In this document: positions 8,003 to 19,679 of the stretch, in pieces
Numbering within the stretch: position 1 is the first letter of the stretch
How the letters are laid out: the number at the start of each line of letters is the position of its first letter
Assembly: GCA_016222805.1 (NCBI GenBank)
Contig: JACRQG010000030.1
Coordinates: 135,538-199,537, forward strand
Reading direction: 5' to 3'
DNA from: Verrucomicrobiota bacterium
GTDB taxonomy: Bacteria > Verrucomicrobiota > Verrucomicrobiia > Opitutales > Opitutaceae
Length of the DNA: 64,000 nt
Translations under genes and position numbers: made by a program
The notes under the pieces: generated by a model
Seen by the model: only the letters and a program-made list of their open reading frames with translations
Databases searched by the model: none
What the model was told of the DNA's origin: nothing

Positions 8003-11000
8003 TCATGGCAGGGCGTAGACCTCGATGAGGGCGACCCCGGTGGCGGTACCGGCCCCGCCGACCTGGACGGTCCAGTTGCCCGGGGGGAGTGCGATGACCA
8101 TGGCGGCATCCTTGCTGCCCTCGGCGAGGGCAAAGGCGCCGGCGGAGGCGAAGGCTCCGCGAACCTCGTCGGCGTTGGGCTGGAGACCCCACGCCCCGAC
8201 CGTGGCATGGAGCAGGCCCTTGCCGTTGTAGATTTCGAGTGTCGGCTCCGCGACTACGCCGGCGACGCCGAAAGGCGTCAGGCCGGGGCCCACGGCGCGG
8301 ATCAGGACCCGACGGGCGGCGGCGCCCTCGATGATGAAGCCGGCGATCATCTTGGAGGCTCCGGCGCCACACAGCCCGCGCGTGGAAATGTTGACCGCCT
8401 GGGCACCGGTGTTGGCGATGGGGTCGGTGTCGTAGACCTCGACGAGGCAGAGGCCGGTGGTGTTGTTGGCGCCGGAAACCTGCACGGTGTACTCACCCGG
8501 GCTCAAGGTGGCGAGCAGCGCGGAATCGGCGCTCCCGGTGGCAAACGGAAACGCGCTGACGCGGGCGGCCGTGCTGGCGATGGTCGCCGCGTTGGCCGCG
8601 GTGCCCCAGCCCGTGTTGGTGGCGATTAACGCCGCCTTGCTGTCGAGCAGGCTGAGCACGGGGGCGGCCAGGGTGCCGCTGACGCCGAAGGCGGCGAGCG
8701 CGGGACCGGCGGCGCGGACGAGCACGGTTTTGGGTCGGTCGCCGCGCACGATGAAGCCGCTGATCATGACGTTGCCGCCGGTGCCCACCTCACCGCGCGT
8801 GGAAATGTTCCGCAGCCGGCTGAGGTAAATCAGGTCGGACTGGAGGATGGTCTCCTTTTCCCCGACGAGATAGAGCGTGTCGTTGACGAACAGTCCGCCG
8901 AGGAGGATGCCGTCGCCCGCGGACGGCAGCGAATACCAGGGCCCCTTGTCGCTGAGCGCGGTCAGGATCTTGCCCCCGCTGCCGGCGGCAAAGAGGGCGC
9001 CGCCGCCATTGGCCAGTCCGACCAGGTTGGAGGTGGAACCGGTGGCGGTGAGTTCACCGGACCACGTCACGAGAGTTCCCCCGTCCTTCAACACCAGGGA
9101 GTCGCGGCGCAAACCGACGATGGTGCCGTTGTGACCGGCGGCGACGAAGTTCGCGTAGCTGTTGACCGCCACGAGCGCCTCGAGGTGAACGGTGAGTCCG
9201 GCGACGGGAAGCTTGGTCCAGGTGACGGTATCGGTGGAAAGCAGGATGACTCCGTTCTCGCCGCAGGTGGCAAACGTGCCGCTGCCCTCGTGGTAGGCGA
9301 GCCCATGAAGCCAGGTGGTGACGCCCGAGGTGCGAGGCGTCCAGGTAGTGGCATCGGGCGAGGTGAGAATCGTCCCGCCTTCGCCAACGGCGACGAACTT
9401 GCCGTCGGCGAAGATCACGTTGTTCATCCGGAACGTGGTCCCGGAGGAGGCGGCGGGGGTCCAGGTGATGCCGTCAAGCGACCACAGGATCAGCCCGCGA
9501 TCCGCGACGGCGACAAAGCGCCCGGCTCCGCTGGTGACGCCGACGATCCACGACGTGGTGCCGGAGATGCGCGGGGTCCACGTGCGGCCATTGTCGCCCG
9601 AGGTGAGGATGTTCCCCCCGTCGCCGACGGTGACCAGGAGGTTGCCCATCGCCGCGATTCCCCACAGCAGACCGCCGCTGGTGCGGGAATTCCGGACCGT
9701 GAAGTTTGTGAGGGAAGGTGCCGCCACGGTGAGGGTGGCGGGCTCCGAGGTGAGGGTGCCGGCGCTGCTGGTGATGGTGACCGTAAAGCTGGCGTCGGCG
9801 CCGCCCGGAACGTTGGTTACGGTCAAGGTCGGATTGGTGGCGCCGGGAATCGCGGAGCCATTGCGGTTCCACTGGTAGGTGAGGCCGGTGCCGCTGGCCG
9901 TGACGGAAAACGTGGCGCTGCCACCGGCCGTGATGGTCTGGCTGACGGGCGGCACGGTGACCGCGATGGTGGGCGTGAGCTGCCAGTTGAGTTTGAGGGT
10001 TCCGCGGGCGCTGGTGGTGGCGCCCCCCACCGCCACGTAATAGGTGGTGCCGGCGGTGGCGGCGAAACTCACCTGGCTGGTGCGGCCGCCGCCGCGGTCG
10101 TCGTCCTGGACGAGGCGAGTCAGACTGGCGAGCGTGGCCGCGCCGGAAGCCGGGCCGACGTAGACCGCCAGCACCGTATCGAAGGTCGAGCCGACCGTGT
10201 CGACGGCGGCGAGACCCGACGCGGTTGGGGTCCAGCGGTACCAGACCGAAGAGGCGGTGCCGGTGAGATTCCAGTGCGCGGGTTCACCCGTTTCTCCGGT
10301 GGCGTTGACGTTGGTGCCGGTGGCCGAGCCGGTCAGACCGGTGATGGCCACGGCACCGGCGAAGTTGTCGTTGGCCGGCGGCACCAGGACGGTGAGGGTG
10401 CCGGCACCGAATTCCACGGGCGATGGTCCGCCGCTGACGTGGACGCGGTAGCTTCCGGCGTCGCTGACCTGCACCGGATTGAGCACGATGCTCTGGGTGG
10501 TCGCCCCGGGAATGGCGATTCCATCCTTGAACCACTGGTAACCCGGCGGATTGCTGGCGTAGATCTCCACGCCGATGGAGACGGATGCACCGACCGGGAC
10601 GGAGCGGTTGGGGGTAGCGGATACCAACTGGGGGAATTGCGTGATGCTCCGCGAGATTTCGAATGCCCCCACGACACCAGAGTTGGAGCCCACTGCGAGG
10701 TAGTAGGTGACCCCGGCGGTGACGTTGACGATTCGGCTTTGGGAAATCACGCCCGTGGAGGATACGGTGGTGGTCAGCGATGCGGGCACCGCGATCAACG
10801 AAGTGAGCGAGGTTCCCACAAACGTTAACACGTCAACCCGGCTCAAGACCGGACCGAAGACCGCCGTGCCGGTCTGCGCGGGGGTCCAGCGATACCAGAC
10901 CGTGGAATAGTAATTGGAAGACGTCGGTTCTCCGGTTTCGCGGGTGGCGCCATCGTTGGTGCCGGAAATCACCCCGGTGTCGCCGGAGAGGACCTGGGCG

Positions 11001-12655
11001 TTGGCGAAGTCGTCGTTGGGGATGATGCGCCAGGTCAGGGTGAAATTGCCGCGCAACTGTTCGTAGTTGCCTCCCACCGCGAGCGAGTAGGGCGTGCCGG
11101 CTTGGACGCGGAAGCTGATTTTCGGATAGTAATAGCCCACGGCCACACGGGTGAGGCTGCCGACATTATCGCCGACCCACACACCGAGGTTGGGAGGAAA
11201 CGACCCGGTCGGAACCGAGACGACAGCCGTGCCGCTTTCGGTGGGCGTCCATTTGTACCAGACAGAAGAGGCGGTCGCCTCGGGTGCGTAATGCGTGGGT
11301 TCACCGGGCTCCCCGGTGGCGCCATTATTGCTGCCGGTCACGGAGCCCGACGAGCCGCTCAGCATTTGGGCGTTGGCGAAATTGTCGTTGGCCACGGCGG
11401 CCACGACCGTGAGCACCGCTCCGGAGCTGGCGAGGGTGCCCAGGGAATTGTTGACCGTGACGGTGTAGGTCGCGGCATCGGAGGTCTGGACGGAGGCAAT
11501 CGTGTGGGTGTCGAGGGTGGCACCGGCGATGGTCGAGCCGTTTTTCTGCCATTGGTAGGTGAGCGGGCCCGCGCCGGTGGCGGTCACCCGGAGCCTGGCG
11601 GTGGAACCGGTACCCACGCTCTGGGACACCGGTTGAACGGTGATCGCGAGTTGCCCGGAGGGAGATCCCAGGCGCACGTAGTCGTCGGTGACCAGCAGGT
11701 CGCCGGCCGCATCCACGGCCACCCCGCGCGGACCATAAAACCGGGTCACGCTGCCCACGCCGGCGACGGAACCGGAATTGCCGGCCAGGCCGGCCACCGT
11801 GGTGACCGCGCCCCCGGCGATCCGACGAATCGTGAGATTGCCGGTGTCGGCGACGAAGACGGAGCCCGCGGAATCCACCGCCACGCCCCAGGGACTCTTG
11901 AAGCGTGCCAAGGTCGCCGGGCCGTCGAGCGAGCCCTGGTTCAGGGCGGAGCCCGCCAAGGTCGTCACGTCTGCGGTGAGGGTGACCTTGCGAATCGTAT
12001 GGTTGCTGGTGTCAGCCACGTAGAGGTTGCCGGCGCTGTCGCTGGCGAGGCCCAACGGAAGATTGAAGCGTGCAGCCGCGCCGGTGCCGTCGGCGGATCC
12101 GCTCTCCCGAAGGGTGCCCGCGAAGGTGGTGACAACCCCGGCCGGGGTGATCTTGCGAATGGAGTGGTTGTTGGTGTCGGCGACGCAGAGATTCCCCGCG
12201 TTGTCAAAGGCGAGGCCCTGCGGGTAATAGAAGCGCGCGGCCGAACCCGTGCCATCGACGCTGCCCGAGGATCCAGGGGAACCGGCGAACGTGGAGACAA
12301 CGCCGGCGGGCGTGATCTTGCGGATGGTGTGGTTGTTCGAGTCGGCGACGTAGAGGTTACCGGCGGCGTCGAGCGCCAGGCCGCGCGGGTAGTTGAAGCG
12401 GGCGGTGGTGGTTGTGCCATCGGCGGCACCGGCCAGATAGCTGCCGTACTGCGTGACCAAGGTTCCCGTGGCGGAGAGTTTCGAGACCGTATTGCCGTAG
12501 AGGGCCGAGACGTAGATGGCCCCGGTGGCATCAACAGTGACACCGGCGAGCGAATAGACGGCGGTGCTGGCCGTGCTGAAGGTGTACGATTGCCCGGGGA
12601 GCGAAGGAGCGGCGAAGACGGCACCCAACGCTGCGGCGACGAGGAGCTTGTTCAT
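8003..12655 (-). CDS. Giant secreted NHL/Ig-like/YCF48-type surface protein
   Basis: Predicted exported protein of 1550 residues, function unknown. The ATG at 12655 gives a clean signal peptide (MNKLLVAAALGAVFAAP); a TTG 10 codons earlier is less likely. In order: NHL beta-propeller repeats at about 25-325 ('GLALDAAGNLYVADSNNHTI' type); an Ig-like domain at about 340-420; two 'NDNFANAQ...SVWYKWTP' domains at about 425-665; another Ig-like domain; a third 'NDNF' domain; an Ig-like domain ending near 965; a YCF48/BNR-like propeller at about 970-1265 ('SGDNGRTWTPRISG'); and two copies of a C-terminal module with 'VLVRAAGPALAAFGV' and 'EVYD/EVYALP'. The last module also ends the protein at 14153-19679. 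Multi-domain architecture suggests a cell-surface or extracellular role; the module may be an export or anchoring signal (inference). Confidence 0.9.
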   Translation of the reverse strand: MNKLLVAAALGAVFAAPSLPGQSYTFSTASTAVYSLAGVTVDATGAIYVSALYGNTVSKLSATGTLVTQYGSYLAGAADGTTTTARFNYPRGLALDAAGNLYVADSNNHTIRKITPAGVVSTFAGSPGSSGSVDGTGSAARFYYPQGLAFDNAGNLCVADTNNHSIRKITPAGVVTTFAGTLRESGSADGTGAAARFNLPLGLASDSAGNLYVADTSNHTIRKVTLTADVTTLAGSALNQGSLDGPATLARFKSPWGVAVDSAGSVFVADTGNLTIRRIAGGAVTTVAGLAGNSGSVAGVGSVTRFYGPRGVAVDAAGDLLVTDDYVRLGSPSGQLAITVQPVSQSVGTGSTARLRVTATGAGPLTYQWQKNGSTIAGATLDTHTIASVQTSDAATYTVTVNNSLGTLASSGAVLTVVAAVANDNFANAQMLSGSSGSVTGSNNGATGEPGEPTHYAPEATASSVWYKWTPTESGTAVVSVPTGSFPPNLGVWVGDNVGSLTRVAVGYYYPKISFRVQAGTPYSLAVGGNYEQLRGNFTLTWRIIPNDDFANAQVLSGDTGVISGTNDGATRETGEPTSSNYYSTVWYRWTPAQTGTAVFGPVLSRVDVLTFVGTSLTSLIAVPASLTTTVSSTGVISQSRIVNVTAGVTYYLAVGSNSGVVGAFEISRSITQFPQLVSATPNRSVPVGASVSIGVEIYASNPPGYQWFKDGIAIPGATTQSIVLNPVQVSDAGSYRVHVSGGPSPVEFGAGTLTVLVPPANDNFAGAVAITGLTGSATGTNVNATGETGEPAHWNLTGTASSVWYRWTPTASGLAAVDTVGSTFDTVLAVYVGPASGAATLASLTRLVQDDDRGGGRTSQVSFAATAGTTYYVAVGGATTSARGTLKLNWQLTPTIAVTVPPVSQTITAGGSATFSVTASGTGLTYQWNRNGSAIPGATNPTLTVTNVPGGADASFTVTITSSAGTLTSEPATLTVAAPSLTNFTVRNSRTSGGLLWGIAAMGNLLVTVGDGGNILTSGDNGRTWTPRISGTTSWIVGVTSGAGRFVAVADRGLILWSLDGITWTPAASSGTTFRMNNVIFADGKFVAVGEGGTILTSPDATTWTPRTSGVTTWLHGLAYHEGSGTFATCGENGVILLSTDTVTWTKLPVAGLTVHLEALVAVNSYANFVAAGHNGTIVGLRRDSLVLKDGGTLVTWSGELTATGSTSNLVGLANGGGALFAAGSGGKILTALSDKGPWYSLPSAGDGILLGGLFVNDTLYLVGEKETILQSDLIYLSRLRNISTRGEVGTGGNVMISGFIVRGDRPKTVLVRAAGPALAAFGVSGTLAAPVLSLLDSKAALIATNTGWGTAANAATIASTAARVSAFPFATGSADSALLATLSPGEYTVQVSGANNTTGLCLVEVYDTDPIANTGAQAVNISTRGLCGAGASKMIAGFIIEGAAARRVLIRAVGPGLTPFGVAGVVAEPTLEIYNGKGLLHATVGAWGLQPNADEVRGAFASAGAFALAEGSKDAAMVIALPPGNWTVQVGGAGTATGVALIEVYALP

Positions 12656-12757
12656 AAGAAGGAGGCCCGGCCGCCAAGGTCGCAACGCGCGGCAGAGGGA
12701 CGAGTGAATCGACTCGGAGATCCCGTGACAAGCGCGGAACCGGAGGGCGCGACCCGC

Positions 12758-13948
12758 TCAGAGGTAGGTCAGCCACTGGTCGGTTCGTCGGCGCTTGAGT
12801 GCGGAGAACCAGCAGCAGACAGGATAAAGCAGCCCGAGGACGACGAACCACGCGAGATAGACCGATGGCAGGCCGAACCCGGCATCGGGCGGCGGCTTCG
12901 CGGGGTGGGCTCCACAAAGCCAGTCCGCCCGGCCAAACCGAACCAGGTTCACGGCCACGGCGAGTCCGTGAATCAGTGGCAAATGGAGGAGGTAAAAGAA
13001 GAGCGGAACACGCCCAAAGACCAGCAGCGGGCGCAGGAAGCGGCGCGGTTTCCCGTCGAACCAGGCGAGGAGGAGCGCCGCGCCCCCGAGTGTCACCAGC
13101 AGGTAGCAGAGGGACGGCGGGTACTTGGTGCAGTCCAGCATCGAGAGCACCGTGCGGAATCCGTTGGGCTGCGCGGTCCAGTGCCTGGCATCGCCGTAGA
13201 GATTGGGGCAGCGCAGGACAAGAAAGGCGACGAGCAGGCCCGCGCCGCCGCGCCCGAGCCATCGCTGGCGGGTGGCGGCGGCCGCCTGCATCACGGTGCC
13301 GAAAGCGTACCCGGCCGCCATGACGCCGATCCAGGGCAGCAGCGGATACCCGGCGCCAAACCGGATTCCGTTTTCGAACTCAATCTGGCCGCCTTCATGC
13401 ACCAGCCGCCAAAGCCAGCCCATGCGCCCCAGGTGTTCCGGCGTGATTGGATCAAGGGCGTTGTGGAGGACGATGATGCCAAGGCCGATCACGCCGACGA
13501 CGGTGCGCGGGAGGTGGACCAGCATCCCCAGGGCGATCATGGACCAGCCGATGGCCCAAATGACGAGGCCCCAGTGTTCCTTGGGATCGATGGCGAAGGA
13601 CCAACCCGCCCAGTGAATCCAGGTGAGTTCGAGGAAGATGAGCCACGCACCCCTCGTGACGAGGAAGCGAGATAGCTCGCCCGGAGTTCTGCCCCGTCGA
13701 GCCGAGAGGCTGGCGCCCGTGCCGGCGAGGAAGACAAACACCGGCGCGCAGAGATGGGTGATCCAGCGGGTGAAAAACAAGGCGATGCTTCCATCCGTTG
13801 CGTTCAAGGGATCCACTCCGCGGTAGACGGCTTCGTGAAAGAAGTCGCGCGTGTGATCGAGCGCCATCAGCACCATGACGAGGCCGCGCAGCAGATCGAC
13901 CGACTCAAGCCGTTCGGGTCTTGGCGACGGGGGCGGCGCTGGGGTCAT
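12758..13948 (-). CDS. DUF1624/heparan-alpha-glucosaminide N-acetyltransferase-like membrane protein
   Basis: Polytopic inner-membrane protein, 396 residues. It opens with the family signature 'RLESVDLLRGLVMVLMALDH' (residues about 12-31) and has roughly ten membrane segments with conserved 'FVFLAGTGASL', 'GYPLLPWIGVMAAGYAFG' and 'LFFYLLHLPLIHGLAV'. The start at 13948 is chosen because the family signature follows at once; the longer frame only adds 55 low-complexity residues. Relatives move acyl groups across membranes onto sugars. The substrate here is unknown. Confidence 0.85.
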   Translation of the reverse strand: MTPAPPPSPRPERLESVDLLRGLVMVLMALDHTRDFFHEAVYRGVDPLNATDGSIALFFTRWITHLCAPVFVFLAGTGASLSARRGRTPGELSRFLVTRGAWLIFLELTWIHWAGWSFAIDPKEHWGLVIWAIGWSMIALGMLVHLPRTVVGVIGLGIIVLHNALDPITPEHLGRMGWLWRLVHEGGQIEFENGIRFGAGYPLLPWIGVMAAGYAFGTVMQAAAATRQRWLGRGGAGLLVAFLVLRCPNLYGDARHWTAQPNGFRTVLSMLDCTKYPPSLCYLLVTLGGAALLLAWFDGKPRRFLRPLLVFGRVPLFFYLLHLPLIHGLAVAVNLVRFGRADWLCGAHPAKPPPDAGFGLPSVYLAWFVVLGLLYPVCCWFSALKRRRTDQWLTYL

Positions 13949-14152
13949 GACGCGCAGCGGGTGCAAAGTCGGATCGGTAGCGGTGGCAATCCCACCGCGC
14001 AAGCCCCGCTCCCGTGCCAACGGTTGCTCCCGTCTCGGCGTCCCTGCGGATCGCGGCGGCGGAGCGGAGTCGCCGTGGCCATCAACCGCAAGGCCGCCGG
14101 GAAAGGCGGCCATGGTTCGGCGGAACGACCGCGGCTTCGCAATCCTTCTCGC

Positions 14153-17100
14153 TCAAAACACCTCGTACACCTCGAGCAGCGCTTCGCCGGTGGTTGTATT
14201 GGCTCCGGTGACCTGGACCGTGTAGGTGCCCCCGGCCGGCAGCATCACGAGCACAGCGGCGTCGCGGCTGCCCACCGCCAAGGGGAACGCCCCCACCTGG
14301 GTGAAGGTGGGCGCCAGCGCCGCGGCCCAGTTGTCATTGGAGGCGACGGTGGCCCCGCGACCGTCGACGACCCGGAGCGCCGGATCGCCGAGGGGCGAAG
14401 TCACGCCAAAGGCCGCGAGGCCGGGTCCAACGGCCCGCACTAGCCCCTGCTTGCTGCCCGCTCCGGTGACGGAAAAACCGGCAATCAGAATGTCATCGCC
14501 CGTGCCCACCCGGTTGCGGGCCGACAGGTTGACGAGGCGTGGGGAGGTGCTTCCGGCGAGGTCGTACACCTCGACCAGGATGACGCCGGAGCCCGGTCCC
14601 AGGGCCCGGATCGTGAAGGCGCCCGCGAGAGACTGGCTGAGCGCCGCGTCCCTCGAACCCGGCGCAAAGCCGAACGCCCCGACGGTCGCAAACGTGCCCG
14701 AGAGTGAAGCGGGCCAGTCGTCGTTGGTCGCCACCGGAGTGGTCCCCCCGCCGGAATAGAGTTCGAGCCGGGGATCGGCGAGCCCGGCGAGGCCGAAGGC
14801 GGTCAAGGCCGGCCCGGCCGCACGAACGAGGATCGGCTTGGCGCCTCCGCTCACCACCGCGCCGAGCGTGAGGGCCTGACCGGCGCCGAGCGGCGTGCGC
14901 ACGGAGAGATTGGCCAGGGCACTGGCCGACGTGATGACGATGCGCGCCGGAGTGCTGGTGACCGAGCCGCCGGCGTTGGCGACGACGACCGTGTAAGAGC
15001 CCGCCGCCGACGGGGGCGCGGCCGGGAGTGCGAGGGCGGCACGGGTGGCCCCTTCCACGGGAGTCCCGTCCTTGAACCATTGATACCACACGAATCCCGC
15101 GGCCGGGGCGGACACGGAGAGCGAGGCATTGCCGCCGAGGAGGAGCGACTGGCCGCCGGGTTGGGTGCCAATGGTCGGGGCCGCGGGCGGGGTGCCGGCC
15201 TTGGCCAGGGCGACGGGAGGGGAGGCATGCCAGCTGCTCGCGAGGTTGTGATCGGGGTTCGCGTACGGCTGGTTGAGCACGAGGCTCGAGCCGCCGCCAT
15301 CCGCCTCCTCCGGCCAGGGGAAGGAGTCGCGGTAGGTGAATTGCCGGATAATCGCGCCGCCGGCCGCGCGCACGATCAACTGTTCGGAACTGTTGGACAG
15401 GTTGCCGGAGAAGGCCCCGGCAACCACCGGCTGCGCGCCGGGTTCGAGGCGGGCCCGTGACGATTTCCGCGAGCACGATCCTCCCCCCGGGAGGCAGGAG
15501 GCGGAGGGCGGGGGCGACGGTGCCGAAGTCGAAGGTGACGGCATCCTCGATCTTCACTCCGGTGAGATCGACGGACTGAGTGCGGGAGATGTTCATCAGC
15601 TCGATGAACTCGAAGTCGTTCCCGTTGTTGAACCCGGCCGCTTCCTCGGCGGCGGTGGGGTCGGGCGGGTGGTAATGAAACTCGCTGACGACGAGGTTAG
15701 CGGCGCTGGCCGGCACGGCCTCCGAGACAAACGTCGCCTCGGTGAGCGGCGACCAGGTTGTGCCCTGGCGGATGCGCGTCCGCACGGTATGCGCACCCGG
15801 TCCCGGCAGCGAAAGGGCCGGGCCGGCGGCGGAGGTGGTGAGGCCGATGACGCGGAGGTCGAAACGCAGGTCGGAGAAGTCGTTGCGGGGATAAGCGGCA
15901 GCCGGATTGGGTGGGTAGGAATAGATCGCCTGGTGAACCTCCACGGCGACGGTGTTGGTTCCCTCGCGGAGCAGGTTGCGATCGAACGGAACCCGCACGA
16001 AGAGCGATTCGATCGGACCGAAATTGTTGCCGGGATCAATCGGGCCGAGCGCCTCCTGGCCATAGGTGGCCGGCGTGGGGGCGAGCGGGAAATTGACGCG
16101 GGCCGCCTCCACGCCGTTGAGGTAAATGATGGCGCCGTCGTCGGCGACGACCTCGAAGTACGCGCTGGTCAGGCCGGCCACGCCGCTGGCCTCGAAGCTG
16201 GTGCGAAAGTAGGCGGGGCCCGGTTCGCCTTCGGGCGAGGTGTAGTTGGGCGCCACGGGCGAGACGTTGGTGGCGAGACCGGACGATTCGCCATAGCCCA
16301 GCGGAGCGGCGCCGCTGCCCCAGGCGCCATCGAGAAACGTCGGCGCCGTCCAGCGTTGACCGTTGGCGTCGTTGGCCGGGGCCGCCGACGGCAGCAGCCA
16401 CTTCCAGGTCTGGCCGGAAGCGAACAGCGTGGTGGCCGCCACCGTGCTGGTCACCGCTGGTTGCGCCAAGGGATCGAGCGTCCCTCCGACCTGCCGCGGG
16501 TCGGCCCCGTTGATCGTGTAGTAGGTGGTGCCGCCGGCGGGGTTGGGGTTGTGGAGACGGAACTGGAAGCCGACCGCGACACTGCCGCCGAAGTGTGGCA
16601 CGCCGGTGGCGGCATTGAGGAGGTCCGTCGGGCGGAGACGCTCGGCGAGCGTGGCGGAGTCGAGGGTCTGCGGCGCGCCGTCGAGCCAGTCGAGCCGCTC
16701 CTCGAGCCAGGCCTTGAGCGCGTCGACCTCCTGCCGCCAGGTGGTGCGGTGGGCCTGGCCGCCCTGGCCCGCCGGGAAACTGTTGGTGCCGAGGTACGGG
16801 TACTTCCGGTAATGGCGGGCCGCCGGGACCTGCACGGCCATGGTCGCGGCACTGGTGGTGCTTACGATGTCGGTCTGGCTGCCGTCGGTGAGCAGCGTGT
16901 AGACCGCCTCGATTCGCTCGAACAACCGCTCTTTCGACAGGTGGGTGCGGCGCAGGGCCGTCCAGCGGTTCCAGTAGCGGTCGTTGAACTCCGGGTCGTC
17001 GTCGAGCCGGGAGAAGTAGGTGTAATTGGAACCCACCGTCCACCACTTCATCCCGAAGGAGGCGTTCGAATAGCCGTAGTTGCTGTTGCCCAGGCTGCGA

Positions 17101-19679
17101 TCGACGTCCCAGAGGGGAAACGCCGTGAGCGGGCCGTTGCGGTCCTTGGAGAAGTAGTGGCTGAAGGTATAGGCATCGACTTCCTTGCACAGCTCGTACC
17201 ACAGCGTCTTGTCGATGAAGCTGCGCTCGTGGATCCACTTGCCGTAGTAGTTGTCGCTGGTGGGCACGGCAAAGTCGGGCGCGGCGAGGGCGGTCGTCAT
17301 GCGGTTGAGCCAGTCGACGAGCGCGCGGGCCTGCACCGCGGTGACCGGCTCCGGGTCGTAGATGTCGTAGTCGCGATTGGCCCCGGGCACGGCGGGGTTG
17401 GACGCGGCATTGATCTGGGATTCGTAGGGCGGCTTGTCGTTCTTGAAAATGTAGCCGCCGCCGAGCAGTGCCGGGTCGCTCATGCTGTCATTGAGCTTCG
17501 CGAGATCCACCCGCTCCTTGCCGCGGCTCGGTTTCTCCATCAGCAGGTACACGCCACGGTAGTCCCCGTAGTCGACGGTGCTGTTGCCCTGATTAAAGAA
17601 CACCTCGACGTAGCGGCAGCGGATGCCGGCGCCGGGGCCGTTGGCGTCGAGCATGGCCTGCTGCAGGAGGAAGTTTCGGAGGAGCGACTTGTCCAACGTC
17701 AGGCTCATCAAGACCCAGTCGCTGTGGGACGGCAGGCCAAGCAGCGGCTCGGTCCGGTCGACGTCTTCGTCCTCCTTCCAGAATTCCAGCGCGTACGGGC
17801 GCTCGGCCTGGCCGGCGGAACTCTGGCCCCGCACGTGCGTGCCGGCGCGCAGCACCTGGTCCGGAAGGTGGGCAAAGCTGGCGCGGTTCGTGCCGGGCTT
17901 CACGTCGTAGACCGCCAGTTGGGTGAAGCGAAAGGGACGGAGGCCGAGGGGATCCCAGAAGGCGTCGACATTCCGCTGGTAACTGTCGAGCACCAGAATG
18001 GGCAGATTGCTGCTGAACGGCTGGCCGGACCCGGCGTAGTTGCTGGCGACGTTGACCGGGGTCGTCGCGTTCGTGTCGGCCGAGGCGGACAACCAGATGA
18101 ACGAGCGATTGCCGGTCTTCGATGGCAGATAGCCCGGCGCGAAAACGCGGGCCCGGACGCAGGTGCCGGTGGTGATCGCCAGCGGCGCCGTATAGAGCGG
18201 GGAGGTCTCCGTCGGTTCCGAGGTGTTGAGCGTGTAGCGAATCTCCGCCCCGGCGGGAGCGTCGGCTGGCAGCTGCAAACCCAGCACGAGCGCGGAGGTG
18301 ATCACGCCGCTCGGCTGATCGGCCAGCGGGGTGACGCCCGGTTTGAAAAAGACCGGAGCCGGCAGACGGCGGCCGGGGGCGTGGCGGCCGCTGTTGGTGC
18401 TGCCCGGGCTCGGGGTTTCCAGGAAACCCGCCGTCTGCGCGGATCCCAACCCGCCGAAGCTGACGTCCTCCTGCTGCGGACCATAGGTCAAGGTTTGCAC
18501 GGCGGTCGCTCCATCGGGTCCGACCAGGGTCAGGGTGCCGCCTTCCTTCTGCAGGGTGAAATTGGTGTGCGGCCGGACGTTCGTGAAACGATTCTTGCCG
18601 GACGCAAACAGCACGAGGTGGCCGTAGGCCGGGAGGGTCAGATTTGGGAGGGGAAAGCTGGCGGGAGCCGGGGTGCGCCCGGGAGCGGGCACCGGAGTCG
18701 CCGTAGAGTCGAGGCGCCAGCCGGCGAGGCTTACCGGGGCGTTGGTGCCGTTGTAGAGATCGATCCAGTCGGGGCGGTCCAGATCCTCGTCCTCGAGACC
18801 GGAAGCGTTGTCGGCCAGGATCTCCTCGATGACCATGCCGGCGGTCGCAACCGGGGCGCTGGCCGTCGTGACGGTGGTGATGGAGAGATCGTCCACGAAC
18901 ACGTCCTGCATCAGCCCTCCGGTGGCGGCATTGAGCGCGAAGTTGCAGCCGGGCCGGGGGACGAATCCCGGGGTCGGCAGGTCATTGAAGATCGTGATCC
19001 CATCGTAAGTGAGATCGAGTCCGTTGACTGCGTCCCAGTGCACCACGACGGTGCGAAAGGTCTGGTCGAACGGGAAGTTCCCGCCCGGCAGGTTGGACGC
19101 GAGGTAGTTCCCGACGCTGCTTCCATCGGCGAAGACCTCGATGCTGCGGGGATCGGTGGTCGAGTTCTGGTAGGTGTCGAAGTTCACCACGAGCCCGAAG
19201 GCGGCCAGATGCCCCGTGGCACCGCCGGTGCCGGTGAGGGCGGGGCCGAAGCTCAGATTGAATCCGTCCGCCGGGGTGGCGCCGGCGGCGCGATCCATGA
19301 GCAGCCGGACGGTGACGGTGAACTCGATGACCGTGGCTCCGGGATCGATGACCGGGAGCAGGAGGGCCGCCGTGCCGCTGCCGGTCGCCTTGTCCGCCAG
19401 GCGCAGGGCGGAGGCGGCCGGGGTGCCCACACCGGACTTCACGATCGCCAGGTTGAGGGTTCCGGCCGCGTCCTTGCGGGAGGAGATCAGCGTGGCGTTG
19501 GCCGCGTTGCCGTTGAGCACGCCACCACCGAGGGAGAGGGCGGTGTTCGTGGCGCCATTGGGGGAGTCACCGGCGGGCGAGTTGAACGTGTGGCTGAAGG
19601 TGCCCGCGACGAGAGCGGGGGTGACCAGCAGTGCCAGGGCGGACGCGAAGCGAAGTCCGGGAGCAGGCAGGCGAAACAT
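14153..19679 (-). pseudogene. CotH-kinase/lamin-tail secreted protein, interrupted by a frameshift
   Basis: Large exported protein read in two frames. Frame 1 begins at the ATG at 19679 with a signal peptide (MFRLPAPGLRFASALALLVT). It contains a LamG/concanavalin-like domain, a lamin-tail domain ('MVIEEILADNASGLEDEDLD'), a chitobiase-type domain, and a CotH kinase-like domain ('THVRGQSSAGQAERPYALEF', 'DYRGVYLLMEKPSRGKERVD'). It continues sensibly to 'GGRIVLAE' near 15465. The protein resumes in another frame from about 15455 ('ARLEPGAQPVVAGAFSGNLS') and runs to the stop at 14153 through an Ig-like domain and two copies of the C-terminal module seen in the 8003-12655 protein. The five or so residues expected at the junction are missing, so a small deletion of 3n+2 bases is likely; assembly error is possible. 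CotH-type proteins include atypical protein kinases; the role here is unknown. Confidence 0.8.
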
